Numbered from the stretch's first letter, positions 30,823 through 42,807 are shown. The stretch: 64,000 nucleotides of DNA from Actinernus sp. WN-2022 (GCA_030867875.1 JAOWCC010000930.1:62001-126000), one strand, 5' to 3'. Notes: generated from the sequence alone by a model not told the origin. A program made the numbers and translations.

Positions 30823-33174
30823 TTATACCGGTCTTACTTGAGTATCTAACTGCCGTGAGAGCATGTTCATTGGTGGATAGCTAACCTGTGGATTACAGAA
30901 CGCTAGACCCGGTGGAGGCGGCGGCGGAAGAACGACCCTTTGATATACCGGAGCTGGCTGATGTTGAGATTGGTTGTTGCCACTAACGACTTGAATAAAG
31001 TTCTTTAGCATATCCGATAGACTAGTTAATTGTGAGTTGATTGAGTTGATACCATTGTTACTATCTACCTGAACTGAGGAATCCTGATTGTTATTAACTG
31101 GCTGATCACCCACAAGGGTGTGCGGTCTCTGTCTGAACATGGGGGCGCTTTGTTGATAATCGACTTGTTCATCACCCACTACGAAGTGTCTTTGTCTGGG
31201 TACGGGGCTTTGCTGTGGTAGATGCTCGACTGTGACCTGCGACCGTTGATGACGCCAACTCTTGAGGCCAAGAGAGACTCTGATACCATTTTTTAGGTTC
31301 TTGGCAAACAATGGGACACCTCTATTTCTATTCAAATGTTTACTGTCGAAAAAACATCGTTCCTGACTTAGGTTGCGATTGTCGATATGTGTAACATTTG
31401 GGAAATTCTTAACTTTATCATGGACGGAAGCGTTCACCAGAAACACAGCCTCGTCAAACTCATCACGCCTAGGCGTAAGGCTTGACAAGATAATCTGCTT
31501 GTCAGGAAAGGCTCGCAGAGCAATAGATACCATATCAACTTGTTTGAGCACTGTTTCTTCTACGGAATGAGATTCAACGTCGTTCACGCCAGTATTGATA
31601 ATAATGCCTTTCTTCACCAAAAATCTTGGCGTGGTTAATATTCTTACGGCCGTATCTGTGTTACCACACGGGATTAACTTGGAAATATACCGTGGACATA
31701 ATTTATTCAAATCGATAAATCGTCTGTTGGAATCACACAAGAAAAAATAGTCGTACTCATGTTCAGTGATGTTATTGTTCTGGTTTTGGCGAGACGTACT
31801 TGATTCGTTAAGTGTTTCCGGGTTAATTGACGGCTCCTTTGTATGTGGTACCTCAACGACTGGGGCAACATTAACATGATTTTCTATTTGTTCAACTTCT
31901 ACGGATTGATTGACTTCTAGTTCTTTTACGTTTTCTATATCAAGCTGGTTTCGTAATGATGACATACGACACTCGCATTCCTTACTCGACAAAGATATTT
32001 CTTCACTGAGCTTGTGGTTTGTGTCATTTAATAAGACACACGTTTCTTCTAGGCTTTGAATTCTTTTGACGAGGTTTCCTTTTTCTTCAACGAGTGAGCC
32101 GACACGTCCCTGTAGTTTCTTCATTTCCCCTTCAGCCTTCAGCATATGCTGCTCTACCTCATGTGTGATGTTGTCCTGGGTTTTCTTGAGGACTATCAAT
32201 TCGTTCTTAATCCTATCCTGTAGTGAGTTTGACAACTCTACTTTGAAGGTGTCAAAATTCCCCAACATAATGTTATAACGCTGTAGCTGATCAAAGTCCT
32301 TGTTCGAGACTTGGGTTTCTAATTTAGCGACTATGTCTTGGACTTGGCGTAACTTGTTGTTTATTGTTTGTATCTGATCCATAGTAGCATTAATATCGCA
32401 GCTAGCCTTAGAGGACTTTTCCTTGGCCAGTTTAGGAGACGTAATCTGCAATTTCTTTCTGACCGGAAATGACTTACGAGACAATGGCGACTGATAAACA
32501 GCTAAGTAAGAAGGCGATTTGCTTTTGGAACTATTGTTACGACGAGGGGAGCGACTCTTAGCTTTTGGAAATACTCTCACGTTATCGTCTACTTCACCGT
32601 CCATTTCTTCCACTTCTTCTTCATCACTTTCTTCTGATAAGGGATCAAGAGAGATGCCGACCAGATCAAGAATTTTATCACCTTGAAAAATATCTGAATA
32701 TAAGGCACTGACCTGACAATTGTCCAAAGCCTTGTCTCCACATAAACCATCTACGAAAGACCCCAGTTTACCGAACTCGGTGTCACGCCAGAAATCTCTG
32801 AACTTCCCTTGGATCATAAATTTGCGTTTGGACAAGTATACAGTTATTGTAAATAACAGTGCGCTAGACTTTCCTTCATCTCGGAGTTGGTAGAGTTGAA
32901 CGACAAGCTCAACTACGTTTCCTGGACTATCTGTCTTGCGTAACCAGTCGACTTTAAAAGACTCTTGGTTTCCAAAATCGAGCCAGTACCTTATTTTTAA
33001 TGCCTTTAACCAGTGATCGAAACGGCATTGTTCTTCCACGACGAATAAATGTACCGCTCCTTTTTCTGATGTTTGAATATCCTCCTGGACCACGAGCAGA
33101 TCGTTCACATTCGAATTCCCTGTATTCTCTTGCATATTTTCGGAACTACTAAGCACCAACGGATTACTACTCAT
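30823..33174 (-). CDS. LINE ORF1 protein: N-terminal domain, coiled coil, SGNH-like domain, poly-Pro tail
   Basis: 783 codons without a stop, starting at the ATG at 33174 directly after a ~108-base leader. Residues ~40-170 form a compact domain of unknown type. 178-192 is acidic and 205-250 basic. About 265-430 is heptad-like and likely a coiled coil for trimer or oligomer assembly. Residues ~473-632 match SGNH hydrolases: block I LCDSNRR (Ser482), block III NTGVND (528-532) and block V DSKHL (610-614). A Gln-rich tail ends near seven prolines (750-755 region). Esterase-type domains are known in CR1 ORF1 proteins and are thought to help the RNP meet membranes or nucleic acid. The intact frame next to a broken ORF2 suggests recent insertion or slow decay. 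Confidence 0.85.
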   Translation of the reverse strand: MSSNPLVLSSSENMQENTGNSNVNDLLVVQEDIQTSEKGAVHLFVVEEQCRFDHWLKALKIRYWLDFGNQESFKVDWLRKTDSPGNVVELVVQLYQLRDEGKSSALLFTITVYLSKRKFMIQGKFRDFWRDTEFGKLGSFVDGLCGDKALDNCQVSALYSDIFQGDKILDLVGISLDPLSEESDEEEVEEMDGEVDDNVRVFPKAKSRSPRRNNSSKSKSPSYLAVYQSPLSRKSFPVRKKLQITSPKLAKEKSSKASCDINATMDQIQTINNKLRQVQDIVAKLETQVSNKDFDQLQRYNIMLGNFDTFKVELSNSLQDRIKNELIVLKKTQDNITHEVEQHMLKAEGEMKKLQGRVGSLVEEKGNLVKRIQSLEETCVLLNDTNHKLSEEISLSSKECECRMSSLRNQLDIENVKELEVNQSVEVEQIENHVNVAPVVEVPHTKEPSINPETLNESSTSRQNQNNNITEHEYDYFFLCDSNRRFIDLNKLCPRYISKLIPCGNTDTAVRILTTPRFLVKKGIIINTGVNDVESHSVEETVLKQVDMVSIALRAFPDKQIILSSLTPRRDEFDEAVFLVNASVHDKVKNFPNVTHIDNRNLSQERCFFDSKHLNRNRGVPLFAKNLKNGIRVSLGLKSWRHQRSQVTVEHLPQQSPVPRQRHFVVGDEQVDYQQSAPMFRQRPHTLVGDQPVNNNQDSSVQVDSNNGINSINSQLTSLSDMLKNFIQVVSGNNQSQHQPAPVYQRVVLPPPPPPGLAFCNPQVSYPPMNMLSRQLDTQVRPV

Positions 33175-33282
33175 GTTGGAGATTTATGTCGTTAAAGAAA
33201 CCGAAAGAAAGGTTGACTGAGTAGGGAGGAAAGGAGTTCAGCCGTAAGCGTCAAGAAAACACGTGCGACTCGCCGCCATGAT

Positions 33283-35048
33283 GAGCTTACTGCGAGAAAA
33301 TCAAAGAGCTCTGAAATAAAAGAAATCAAACAAAACGGCACCGCCATTAGTAACGCACAAGAGCTGTCTCAGGCCTTTAATGACCATTTTGCTAGCGTAG
33401 GGCCCAAACTCGCGAATGATATACCATGCGATGGAAATAGCCGTTCACACTTAGACTATCTTAGTAGTTTGGGACCTAATCATTTGAGCTTTGAACTGGA
33501 ACCAACGAATTGCTCCAAAGTCCTCTCTTTATTATCTAAACTAAGTAAATCTAAAGCGACTGGCTTAGATAAAATATCCGCTAGACTTCTTCGTGAATGT
33601 GCTGACCTGATCGCTAACTCTCTCTGCCTGATTTTTAATCGTTCCATTGTCACAGGTATTTTCCCTGAAGAATGGAAGTGCTCGAAAGTAATACCCTTAT
33701 TCAAACAGGGTGAGCGCGCTGATTTGAATAACTATCGCCCCATTTCAATTATTCCTGTTGTGGCGAAAGTTTTCGAAAGGTTAATTTACGATCAGGTATT
33801 TGCTTTTCTAACGGAAAATAACTTACTCTCGAGCGATCAATCAGGGTTCCGATGCCTTCATTTTACAGTTACTGCATTACTTGAAGCCACTGAGAATTGG
33901 GCATACGATATCGATCACGGCAATGTGAACGCCGTTGTTTTCTTAGATCTCAAGAAAGCATTCGATACGGTGGATCACGATATTCTGTTATCGAAATTAA
34001 ACGAATACGGCATCAGGGGCGCCTCGAATAATTGGTTTAAGTCTTACTTGAATAGCCGCAATCAAAAATGTTTTGTTAATGGTTGTTTCTCACAAAACCG
34101 TTCATTATCCTGCGGTATTCCACAGAGAACAATTTTGGGGCCGCTATTATTCCTGCTTTACATTAATGACTTACCAAACTGCCTCTCTCATTCCCAGCCT
34201 CGAATGTATGCTGACGACACTCACTTAACTTTCGCAAGTAATAATATTGATGCCATAGATCGTAATCTGAATCAGGACCTTGTTAACGTTAATGAATGGC
34301 TTATCGCGAATAAGCTCACTCTCAATAAATCGAAGACAGAATTCATGTTAATTGGATCAAGACAAAAATTAAGTACCTTTAATAACCCTCCGTCACTAAC
34401 AATTGATGGGGCTCCCATAAAACAGGTATCGAATACAAAATCTCTCGGTGTTCATATCGATGAGAATCTGTCCTGGAACATACCATTGATAAGTTGTGTA
34501 AGAAAATTGCCTCTGGCATCGGTGCCCTCAAGCGCATTGCACCATTTGTCCCCCGCAAAACACTGCAGTCTATTTTCAATTCACTGGTGCAACCACATTT
34601 TGATTACTGTAGTGTTGTGTGGGGAAGTTGCAATAAAACCCTTGCTAACAAACTCCAAAAATTACAAAACCGTGCGGCTTGGGTTTTAACCTTTTCCAGC
34701 TATGATGCTAATGCTGATTATCTCTTTGAAATACTTGGCTGGAAAAAACTTGAAACTCAACGCCAAATTCATAAAGCTGTTATGGTCTATAACTCGCTTA
34801 ATGGACTCGCCCCTGACTATCTTCGTTCGAAATTTGTTGACCGCAGCAGCGTTACGAATTATTCTCTAAGAGACACTGAGAGCAAACTTGCTATTCCTCT
34901 GCTCCGCACCAACTTTCTCAAAAATAGCTTTGGCGATATTGGTGCGGTCCTATGGAATATCCTTCCGATTGAGTTGCGGCAAGCCAGAACTCTAAGTAGA
35001 TTTCGCTCTGGTTGCAGCAGTTTCTTTTCTTATCTTAGCTTAACTTAA
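33283..35048 (+). pseudogene. Reverse transcriptase of the CR1-type LINE (3' half of ORF2)
   Basis: The frame resumes at the right edge of the inserted LINE. Blocks: KSKATGLDKISARLL, YRPISIIPVVAKVFE, AVVFLDLKKAFDTVDH near 33960, SCGIPQRTILGPLLF, and the catalytic MYADDTHL (34204-34224). A frameshift near 34480 moves to the frame of 34494-35048, which ends with SVVWGSCNK, LGWKKLETQR and LRQARTLSRFR. The 3' UTR carries AATAAA (35161-35166) and a (ttac)n tail (35169-35184). Confidence 0.85.
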
Positions 35049-35259
35049 TTTTAAATTAGCACACGGCACTCATGGAAAGCAGGTTTTTATTTGAGCTAAT
35101 TTTAAATGTAATTTTATATTGTAAACTTTTTACAAAACCCTGATGAGCTTACCGTGTATAAATAAAGATTACTTACTTACTTACTCCTTTAGCAAAATAG
35201 TACTATTCCGCTAGTACTATTACTTTTACATAGTATAGTAATTATTCGCTAGTAGCTTT

Positions 35260-35307
<48 letters not shown>

Positions 35308-35310
<3 letters not shown>

Positions 35311-35460
35311 TCAATGCCAAAAAGGTTGTCCAGCAGAACATAATATAATACTTTAATATCCATTGTTTGGCCTATTGTCTTGGTCTAGACAATAGCCCAA
35401 AACAATGGATATTATAGTATTATATTATGTTCTGCTGGACAACCTTTTTGGCATTGACTG
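35308..35460. mobile_element. Mariner-like palindromic MITE in a TA microsatellite
   Basis: A 153-bp palindrome with arms beginning CAGTCAATGCCAAAAAGGTT lies inside a long (TA)n tract, so TA flanks both ends. TA duplication and a CAGT start fit Tc1/mariner-derived MITEs. Confidence 0.8.
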
Positions 35461-35489
35461 TATATATATATATATATACATTTATTTAT

Positions 35490-35760
35490 TTTGTATTCTT
35501 TACTTGAGGGCCACGAGTTTATCAGTTTTAACTGTCAAGTGTTTATACCCTCGGTAAATAAAGTTGTTGTTATTATTATTTTTATTATATTGCCGCCAGA
35601 GACAGTGAATGCTACCTCACTGTCTATCTTTAAAGTCGCTGCCGCGCAATACAGGCTAATCCGCGCTTATATAGTCACTCCAACACATCTTAAGCGCCTG
35701 TAAAGACTTTTTGGCCCAATATTTATTAATTTATTTATTATTGTTGTTATTACTTATTGT
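35490..35760 (+). pseudogene. LINE 3' tail followed by another LINE ORF2 C-terminal fragment
   Basis: 35500-35590 ends ggtaaataaagttgttgtta plus (att)n, a LINE 3' terminus. Next, LPPETVNATSLSIFKVAAAQ (35588-35650) is the last block of a CR1/L2 ORF2, again followed by an AT-rich 3' UTR cut by the element at 35789. Confidence 0.6.
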
Positions 35761-35788
35761 TCTATGTATTTCATGTAAGGACCTTCTA

Positions 35789-36538
35789 CATGGCCGTAGC
35801 GCCCTTAGGGGCCGGGGGGGCCCGTGCCCCCCCCAAAATTTTGTCCAAATAAAACAACAACAAGGTATTATCAGGTATTTTGTACCTGGCCCCCTCGGAA
35901 ACCCAGGTGATTTTTTTGTCGAACGCTGTAAATCGGCGTGTCTCCAGCCACAGCCGAAACTTGCTTGAGCCACCAACGCGAGACTAGTCAACTCGCTATA
36001 AAACAATAATTGCCATAGGCTCGTTGACCCTGACAAGGTCACGTATGCGTAAACACCTAGGACTAACACGAGTATTAATAAGTTCGCGCTTGAAAGTTGA
36101 AACTTCCCCTTCGGCGAAAAATTGAAGCCGTGAATAGTAAAAAAATCCATGGAGTAATAGAAGTTTATTTGTAAAGCCGCCGGGAAAAAAGTAGCGCTGG
36201 ATCTTCGAGCATGTACAAGTCACAGAGCTAATTTGGTCTATATTGGATTAGCACTTTTCTTTTCAATTCAGTTGTTATTCTTTAGTCTACAAATCTAAAT
36301 AAAATATAAAATGGCAGGGAGAATAGGTTTTTGAATCAATCGATTTTCAATGGTATTTCTTCGGGATAAAGAAAATCATTTGACGAGTTTGGGTGCCTGG
36401 TGAAATACTGACGTTAAACAGAGAGTGTAATGTTTCCACCATCGAAGGATTATCTATGAAATTAAATATGTTTTGGCGATCACGTGTTGCGAAATGACTT
36501 TGTGCCCCCCCAGTTTTTCAGGGCATGCTACGGCCCTG
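35789..36538. mobile_element. hAT-like or unclassified DNA element, 750 bp
   Basis: The ends are short and imperfect: catggccgtagcgccc on the left, and complement of cagggccgtagcatgccc on the right. G-runs and C-runs lie just inside both. A 5-bp direct repeat, ttcta, flanks the element (35784-35788, 36539-36543). The terminus resembles common hAT-type ends, but the duplication is shorter than the usual 8 bp. No transposase. Confidence 0.55.
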
Positions 36539-36539
36539 T

Positions 36540-36950
36540 TCTAGGATTAGCGTAAGCTATTTAGAAATTTAATAAACTAAGAACTAAGACTTACTCGATC
36601 TTGCTTCCCGCAGACTTTAGTGAAAATTTATTCGGCACACAAAAACATATTAAAAATTTCTTGAACCCATGGGATTCGTGAGAATGTTTTCATATGCTTA
36701 AGAATTCGTCATGAACTTTTGATACTATTGTCCTATCGGCACAGAAAGTTTGATTGCAAGACATTGAATATAAAACGAAATATCAAACACGGGGAGTTCT
36801 AACTTATATTGTTTTTGGCGGGAAGACGCACGGGGCGACGGCACCCTTTTTTCACAATAATACGCGCGGGACTTGGGCTTAGTCCCAGGGTCTCTCGAGG
36901 GACCACGCACGGGAATTTATGAGAAGGGAGAAAGTGAGGTCACGTGATGG
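36540..36950. other. No gene seen
   Basis: AT-rich, with a short gggtctctcgagggacc palindrome near 36888. No ORF with recognisable content. Confidence 0.35.
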
Positions 36951-37470
36951 CTTGTTGATCCCAGGCTCTTCTCGGTCAGATCCAAGATGGCGGCTACTCC
37001 GAGAGAAGACCCTGGTAAAGGCTGAATTGTCACGTATTGTGATTGGCTCTTCGATTATGATGACATTGTTCTTACAATGCTTTTTATTGGCCCAATGGAC
37101 TGAGAGAGAAGATAAGAACTTGTATATATATAGATTCAATTGATCAACTTTTATAACCGATTTAAGGGTAATAGATGAAGTGCACTCAGTATGTAGTTTT
37201 CTGGTAAGTTTCATCAGTGGGAAAGACAGGAGAAGCCGTTAAATCTAAACATATGCTATATATCGCTTCGCTTCAACGCAAACGAAAACTTAACGGCTTT
37301 ATAGGATTCTATACTAACTTAGATATATACTGGTAGCATTGTGATACCCTTCCACTGTTCCTTATCCAAGTAACTTCATTTCGAGCCGTTGAGTAGACCT
37401 GTTTTCACTGCATCGTACGCCGCGTGGAAATACCGTTAACTTGATACTTATGGTTTGTATATCACATGAT
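36950..37470. mobile_element. Second copy of the YY1-motif TIR element, inverted and truncated
   Basis: 36955-37022 matches the 16.1 kb terminal arm, including AAGATGGCGGC at 36984-36994. The interior to about 37470 matches the reverse complement of 16310-16815, sharing ctttttattggccaa-type and gtaagtttcatcagtggga blocks. The other terminus is missing. Confidence 0.75.
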
Positions 37471-37503
37471 TACTAACACGTCATTACGTCATCATTAATT
37501 AGT

Positions 37504-37710
37504 ATGCTAATTTTGTGATGTCATCACCGACATCATTTATTATACAAAAGCATGCTAGTAGAGACAAATCACCTATTTTTAAATTCTAAGTTATATTTGA
37601 AGCTTATCAAAGTGATTTTACAAATAAAATATATAAATTACAAAATAGCTTAATTCACAAGCACAAAGAAATTCAGCAAATGTCGGTGATGACATCACAT
37701 AATTAGCGTA
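37504..37710. repeat. Fold-back element, ~29-bp arms
   Basis: tgctaattttgtgatgtcat at 37505 pairs with atgacatcacataattagc ending near 37708, about 145 bases apart. 37710-38950 holds no gene. Degenerate gaacac/gagtagaac repeats lie at about 38150-38360, and a 22-bp inverted pair around ggatccaaatac lies at 38288 and 38480. Confidence 0.65.
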
Positions 37711-38977
37711 TTGGAAATATAAACCTTTATATCTCGTACACGCAATACCCAAATCAAGAAATATTCTCCCGTTGGACTATCCACTTCATGTACAATCGAT
37801 ATCAAAGATAACTGGCTGGGGCTCATATGCACTTTAATGAGTCTAGCTTGCCCATTGGCTTGACGCGTACAAAGTCAGTATCTCCTATACTACGTAGCGG
37901 AGATAATTCCATTCTACGCTACAATTGAATCAATAATTATGAACACTGAATTATGCTTGGAGAATCATGCCTGCTCCAAGTTACCAGGCACTGCCAGAGA
38001 GTAGAACAAAGTTAGCTACAACTTGAGAACAAAACCCTGACGCAGGCTGAACTTCGGCGTATATTTTGGAAAGGTGCGACGCGAACGATCTCGTACATCT
38101 GCGTGTTTGGCACTTTACCACCGCACAATCAGATGCGAAAGTACGCACACACAGTCGATGTCATCTAACACTCCACACGAGTCAGAACACGGTGAACACA
38201 GTCAAGTAGAACACGAATGAACACAAGTAGAACACGAGCGACTTCAATAAGCCAGGGTACCATAGGATAACACAGGTAGCCCAAAAATACTAGGATCCAA
38301 ATACTCTGAGGATCTGATCTAAAACTCCACATGAGTCATAACACGAGTGACCACGAGTGCACATCGCTTCAGAATTTAATTAACACAAAATTATAATAAA
38401 ACATAATAAAAATTGTGTTAGTGTGTAGGGGTTACCTTAGGGGGTACTCTTAGTTGTTTTTTCAGAAAGGTACCCTCATGGTATTTGGATCCTAATATTT
38501 TTGCCTTGAAAGTCCATAGCGAAAGGAAACTTTTTCATACTGGGTAAGCAAAACGCCGCGTTAACCTGCAGTAACAGCCGATTACGTTTCCATCTGTAAT
38601 CCCGTGTGTACATGAAATAGTGCCATGAATCAGTCGGATTTCTATGCTGGCACATTGTGACAAAATATTTTGTTAAAGTTTACATACACATCATATTTGT
38701 TTGCGAATGTACTACCACGCACGTCACATCGCTATTCAGTAGTACGCACACAGTCAGATGGCTGTAATATGTGAAATATGCTTTCTGTCATGGTTTTACC
38801 GATGTATACAGCGAGGTTTCAATAAAACAGCAAAATCCATGTACGATCAATCCTGTCAGATTTTGGATAGAAAAATATATCTTGGTCAGCAAGAAAACGA
38901 AAATATGACAATAGTGTCCGAAGACTGCTGTGCACAGTTCTGATCATTCAACACTGGCGGGGTGACTTATATCCTCA

Positions 38978-39320
38978 GAAAGGTTAGCTCAGTTGGTAGA
39001 GCACGGTCTAGAGTTCGGGGTTCGAATCCCAGCAGTATCCTTGGGCAGAGACGCATAAGTCATTGGCCTTGTCTCTTTCCTCTTCTAATCTATACGAGGA
39101 GGACGTGAAAGAACCTGTTGTATTATTTCGAGAAAGAGTAGGGGTGGTCTCCCGACACAACAGCCAGGTATTATGTGGTACTAACAATCACTCATGACTT
39201 GTAAACTGCACCGCAACACATTGCACCACAATAGCAATCCGTATCACAAAAATAACCTTGTGAAGCGCATTTGAATATATTATTATAGAATTTGCGCTAT
39301 ATAAATGAATACCTTTACCT
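38978..39320 (+). mobile_element. tRNA-derived SINE with LINE-like tail
   Basis: A box tagctcagttgg (38985-38996) and B box ggttcgaatcc (39019-39029) lie only 22 bases apart, too close for a functional tRNA anticodon arm. A ~200-base body follows. The end, aatttgcgctatataaatga near 39290, resembles L2/CR1-type LINE 3' ends. Pol III promoter plus LINE tail defines a SINE. Confidence 0.8.
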
Positions 39321-39376
39321 AGAGATCGAGAGAAGAGAAACCCCACTCCGAGCGGGCGGCAGTTGACTGATCTCAC

Positions 39377-39884
39377 CACAGGCAGCCCAATCTCAAGATT
39401 TGTGTATTTATACGCTTACAAATATCGCTTGAATAGTTCATATTATAAATCCTTCCAAAACATGTCTCTTAGACAAATAAATACACGACTTCATCCTACA
39501 ATGTTTCAGTTGTGGTTATTCATACCTCTGAGCTCTTCATGGGTCGTTTCCGCTGTTTTTTTCGAACCTCTTTCCCTCACCTCCTAATAATAGGAAAAGG
39601 CTGGAAACAACCGACAAATATACCCTGTAATCTTTGCCACGAAAATCACATCACTTCGCTCACTCCAAATAACTCCAAACTACGGCAGGCCATAGAATGA
39701 CAAATGAACTCATCCCATCCCTAGAAGAGCTCAGAGGTATGAATCACCACAACTGAAACATTGTAGGATGAAGTCGTGTATTTATTTGTCTAACATACAT
39801 GTTTTGGAAGGATTTATAATATGAACTATTCAAGCGATATTTGTAAGCGTATAAATACACAAATCTTGAGCTTGGGCTGCCTGT
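39377..39884. mobile_element. 508-bp TIR element with ~165-bp inverted ends, 8-bp duplication
   Basis: The ends begin cacaggcagccc; arms run to about 39540 and from 39720. Direct duplication gatctcac lies at 39369-39376 and 39885-39892. The 8-bp duplication suggests a hAT-like or similar superfamily. No transposase. Confidence 0.85.
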
Positions 39885-39892
39885 GATCTCAC

Positions 39893-41783
39893 TACGACAA
39901 CTGACATATTTGAAGGCAGTGAAGGTCATATTAGAAAAGTTTATCAATGGATAAACCAGCAGCGGCAGAGTTGGTGTAAATCAACAGTTGGGAAAATGAT
40001 CTCTTGTGTTCTCTCAGCAACCGGAGAAAAACTCTGGGACTGGCCGGGTTTGATGTTTACCCGGCTGTTTACGACCAACTTAATTAGTGTGAAGCGAATA
40101 TTTAGCACCTCTCTCTTGTCATTCACCTTTACATTCTTCTAGTTGAAATTGAACGGACTTTTCATAAGCCGCTCGAAATCAAGAATGCTGCTTCTGTCTC
40201 TAAATGCATTTCAAACTTTAGTAACTCAGGCATAAGTTATCGGACACGCTCGCAAGGGTACGCACTCATATGACACGAGGTCAAAAGCTGAAAGTGCCTC
40301 TATTCCTTCTTGACATTTTTCTACTTATGAACCTGTGAAAGATTTTGAGTACTTCTGCGAATAAATGTTTGGTTTACAGAAAATACTCTATGTTCTACGC
40401 TTCTTTCCTGAATGGTGAAAAACTGACCTATCCTGACCCATGACCCGAGGCGCAATTCAAATCACTAATACCCCTCATGCCATGGTATAAGTTTGTTATA
40501 CCATGATCGCCGAGGAACGGAACAAATCTCTGAGAAGTTTAGTTTTCTCTGCCGAAACTAAAGACGTCGCAGTTGAGTTGCTTTCGAAAACGTTTTGTTT
40601 AATGCTTGACTGAGCGCCATTGATTGAACGACCCTGGTTTCCCTTGGGGACAAGTTGAGAAGAAGAACACTAAAATACAATGTAATTATGCGGTTACGTT
40701 GACTAAATATGTTTATGGTTTTAAGTATCCCACATGGAAGAAGCGGGCTTGAGAAATGAAGAGAATAACGCGCAGATTAAAATAGCTCATCCCACATGGA
40801 TTACATTGACGGGTATAATGAAGATAGGTCAGTTTGGATTCAGTATTTTTCACCCGGGAGCGCAGGGCTATTCGTGCCAGAGGAGAGTAGGAGTTGATAC
40901 TTTTGACCCTCTCACTTCCAGCCTGTATTCTCTTCTAATTTTCCCTCATTAATACGCATGCAGTGAAATTTAGAAATATGCATCTCTGGGGATTGAGTGC
41001 AAACCATCTATACATGTGAGACACAATAACATTACCTTAAATTTATATTTGACATAACTCATAAGCTAAGTTACCTTGGTAGTTCTCTAAGCTTTGCTTT
41101 ATTCAGCTGATTTTACTTTTCAGTTCAGTATAATTTTACAATACGACTTGTGGCCTTCTAGACATGTTTGTTTTAGAATTAAATCTGTTTCCTTTTATAT
41201 TTTGTTACTCAGTCAATAACAAACTTCAAAGGGGCTAACAATATCTATTGTGTTTTGTGCACGGGCACGGATGAAAAAAGCGAACAAAGACCTATAATAA
41301 AGAAGGTCGCTGGGTTCAGTCATAACCATTCCACTATGGATTACTGCAGTGACACAGCAAAAATATAACATCATCTACATGTATGAATGGGCAAACAACA
41401 AACACATTTTTACAATTTTTGACATTGCTAACAATCACTACACACCACTGAGATTGGCCCAAAAGCAATGCTTTATTGGAACCATATGTTTACCATTGAG
41501 AGCACAAGTAAAATACACTTTCCACCCACGAGTTTGCCATTATTGTGCCGTCTTAACTCGTGATTCGCGCAAGCGCAGAAACGAGTTATTGGGATGGTTG
41601 TGAGAATCGTCGGTGTACAGAACAGGAATGCAGATCGATAATACGCATCGATATGTAAATAAAAAAATATATATGTATTGAACAGATTTGGTAATTGCTC
41701 TCTCAATTGACATTTCTAAAAATTACACATTATTTTCTTTTATTTATTTTTGATAATGGTACTATTAGGGAAGCGTCACATAT
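39893..41783. other. No gene seen
   Basis: Short ORFs such as 40734-40952, 41349-41603 and 41473-41706 have no recognisable content. A small hairpin (ccatggtataa / ttataccatgg-like) lies near 40480-40505. Confidence 0.35.
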
Positions 41784-42159
41784 TGATTTTTCCACGAGAA
41801 ACGTCCATGCAGCGAAGTTTATTTTTCAACCCACCCCCCCTAAGAAACGTCAGCGATTGATCGATTTCTTTTTTCAGAAGTCGTACACTACCTCTTTCCA
41901 TTCATGTCCGCCTTTTTATCCCAACTTAAACAACTTGTCACAACCTCTGGGGCCGGTTTGGTTTCCGTTCTCAAAATCTTAGCCGGCTGTGGGCCAACCG
42001 CAATCTGCCATTTCTCTTCAGGAGTCTTTATATCGCCGCGGAGATGTGTGAGGTGATATTTCAGAAAACTATCGATTTTTCCACGGAGAATCCTCACAGG
42101 TCAAACCCTACCCCACCCTCCACCCCAAAACTTCGCTGGACGTTTCTCGTGGAAAAATC
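41784..42159. repeat. Fold-back or TIR element, ~33-bp arms
   Basis: gatttttccacgagaaacgt at 41784 pairs with its complement ending at 42159. C-runs lie inside both arms. A third partial copy of tcgatttttccacg lies at 42071. Confidence 0.6.
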
Positions 42160-42307
42160 GGCTCCCCCCAAAAAACATAATTTGCAAATATATTTAAAAT
42201 GTTACACGGTATCATTCTCGTAACATGTAAACAAGCCATAGACCTAAATGTGTATTTGTTTGGGCCCCGTTATCCAGCCCGTCTAAATACGAATGCCCTA
42301 ATATCCT

Positions 42308-42484
42308 AATAGCCCATTTCCGCGATATGCTTTACTTGTCACACACAAATGTTTCAATACGAGGCCCTGTGCTAAATTAATTTTATTCTTTACACAGAGA
42401 AAATATTAAATTTAATTTAGCACGGGGCCTCGTATTGAAACCTTTGTGCGTGACAAGTATAGCATATCGCGGAAGTGGGCTATT
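42308..42484. repeat. 177-bp fold-back MITE
   Basis: Arms of about 80 bp begin aatagcccatttccgcgata; the centre is a ~20-base AT-rich loop. No obvious duplication beyond the palindrome. Confidence 0.85.
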
Positions 42485-42707
42485 GAAATATCTGTATGCG
42501 TTGAAGTTGAACTAGTCTCTCTCTCACGTCCAAGCTGAGAGGATCTAGGGACGAGTTAATAAACAGCATACTTTACTACTACTTCTGATAACATTTGCAT
42601 CAATATACATTAGCTAAAACTGCTACGTAATATATAAATATTATATTACATTCAATATACATTAGTTAAAAAAATAAAATAAAACAATCTCAGGTATTTC
42701 ACGGAAT

Positions 42708-42807
42708 TCCTTTTTTGATGACTAAGGGCAAGCGCTCGAAACGTCAGCTGCTACTCACTCCCCACGGCGGTTAGTATATCTCAATCGACTTTTAGTTGAT
42801 CAAACCA
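42708..42807 (+). mobile_element. 100-bp Penelope/retrozyme-like insertion with hammerhead-like core
   Basis: Flanked by a perfect 14-bp duplication, gtatttcacggaat (42694-42707 and 42808-42821). On the plus strand it reads TTGATGA, a gggc..gctc stem with a 4-nt loop, then GAAACGTC (about 42715-42745). This is the hammerhead order with one core change (C3 is T). GAAACGTC is also typical of Penelope-type terminal motifs. No coding sequence. Confidence 0.6.

Larger units (their letters stand above)
27010..33282 (-). mobile_element. Near full-length LINE inserted in the CR1-type element
   Basis: About 6.3 kb: a 5' UTR of ~108 bases (33282-33175), ORF1 (33174-30823), ORF2 endonuclease (30652-29014) and RT (to 27100), a 3' UTR with AATAAA (27026-27031, minus strand), and an (att)n tail. 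The host element's frame reads GIF up to the left junction and continues ELTARKS on the right. I see no convincing target duplication. ORF2 is broken; ORF1 is intact. Confidence 0.9.

Noticed and set aside
35281..35480. Long (TA)n tract as an origin or centromere signal
   Set aside because: Simple microsatellite used as the target of a mariner-like MITE; nothing else supports a special role.
38985..39029. Intact tRNA gene
   Set aside because: A and B boxes are present but only 22 bases apart and no anticodon arm fits; the sequence continues as a SINE body and LINE-like tail.
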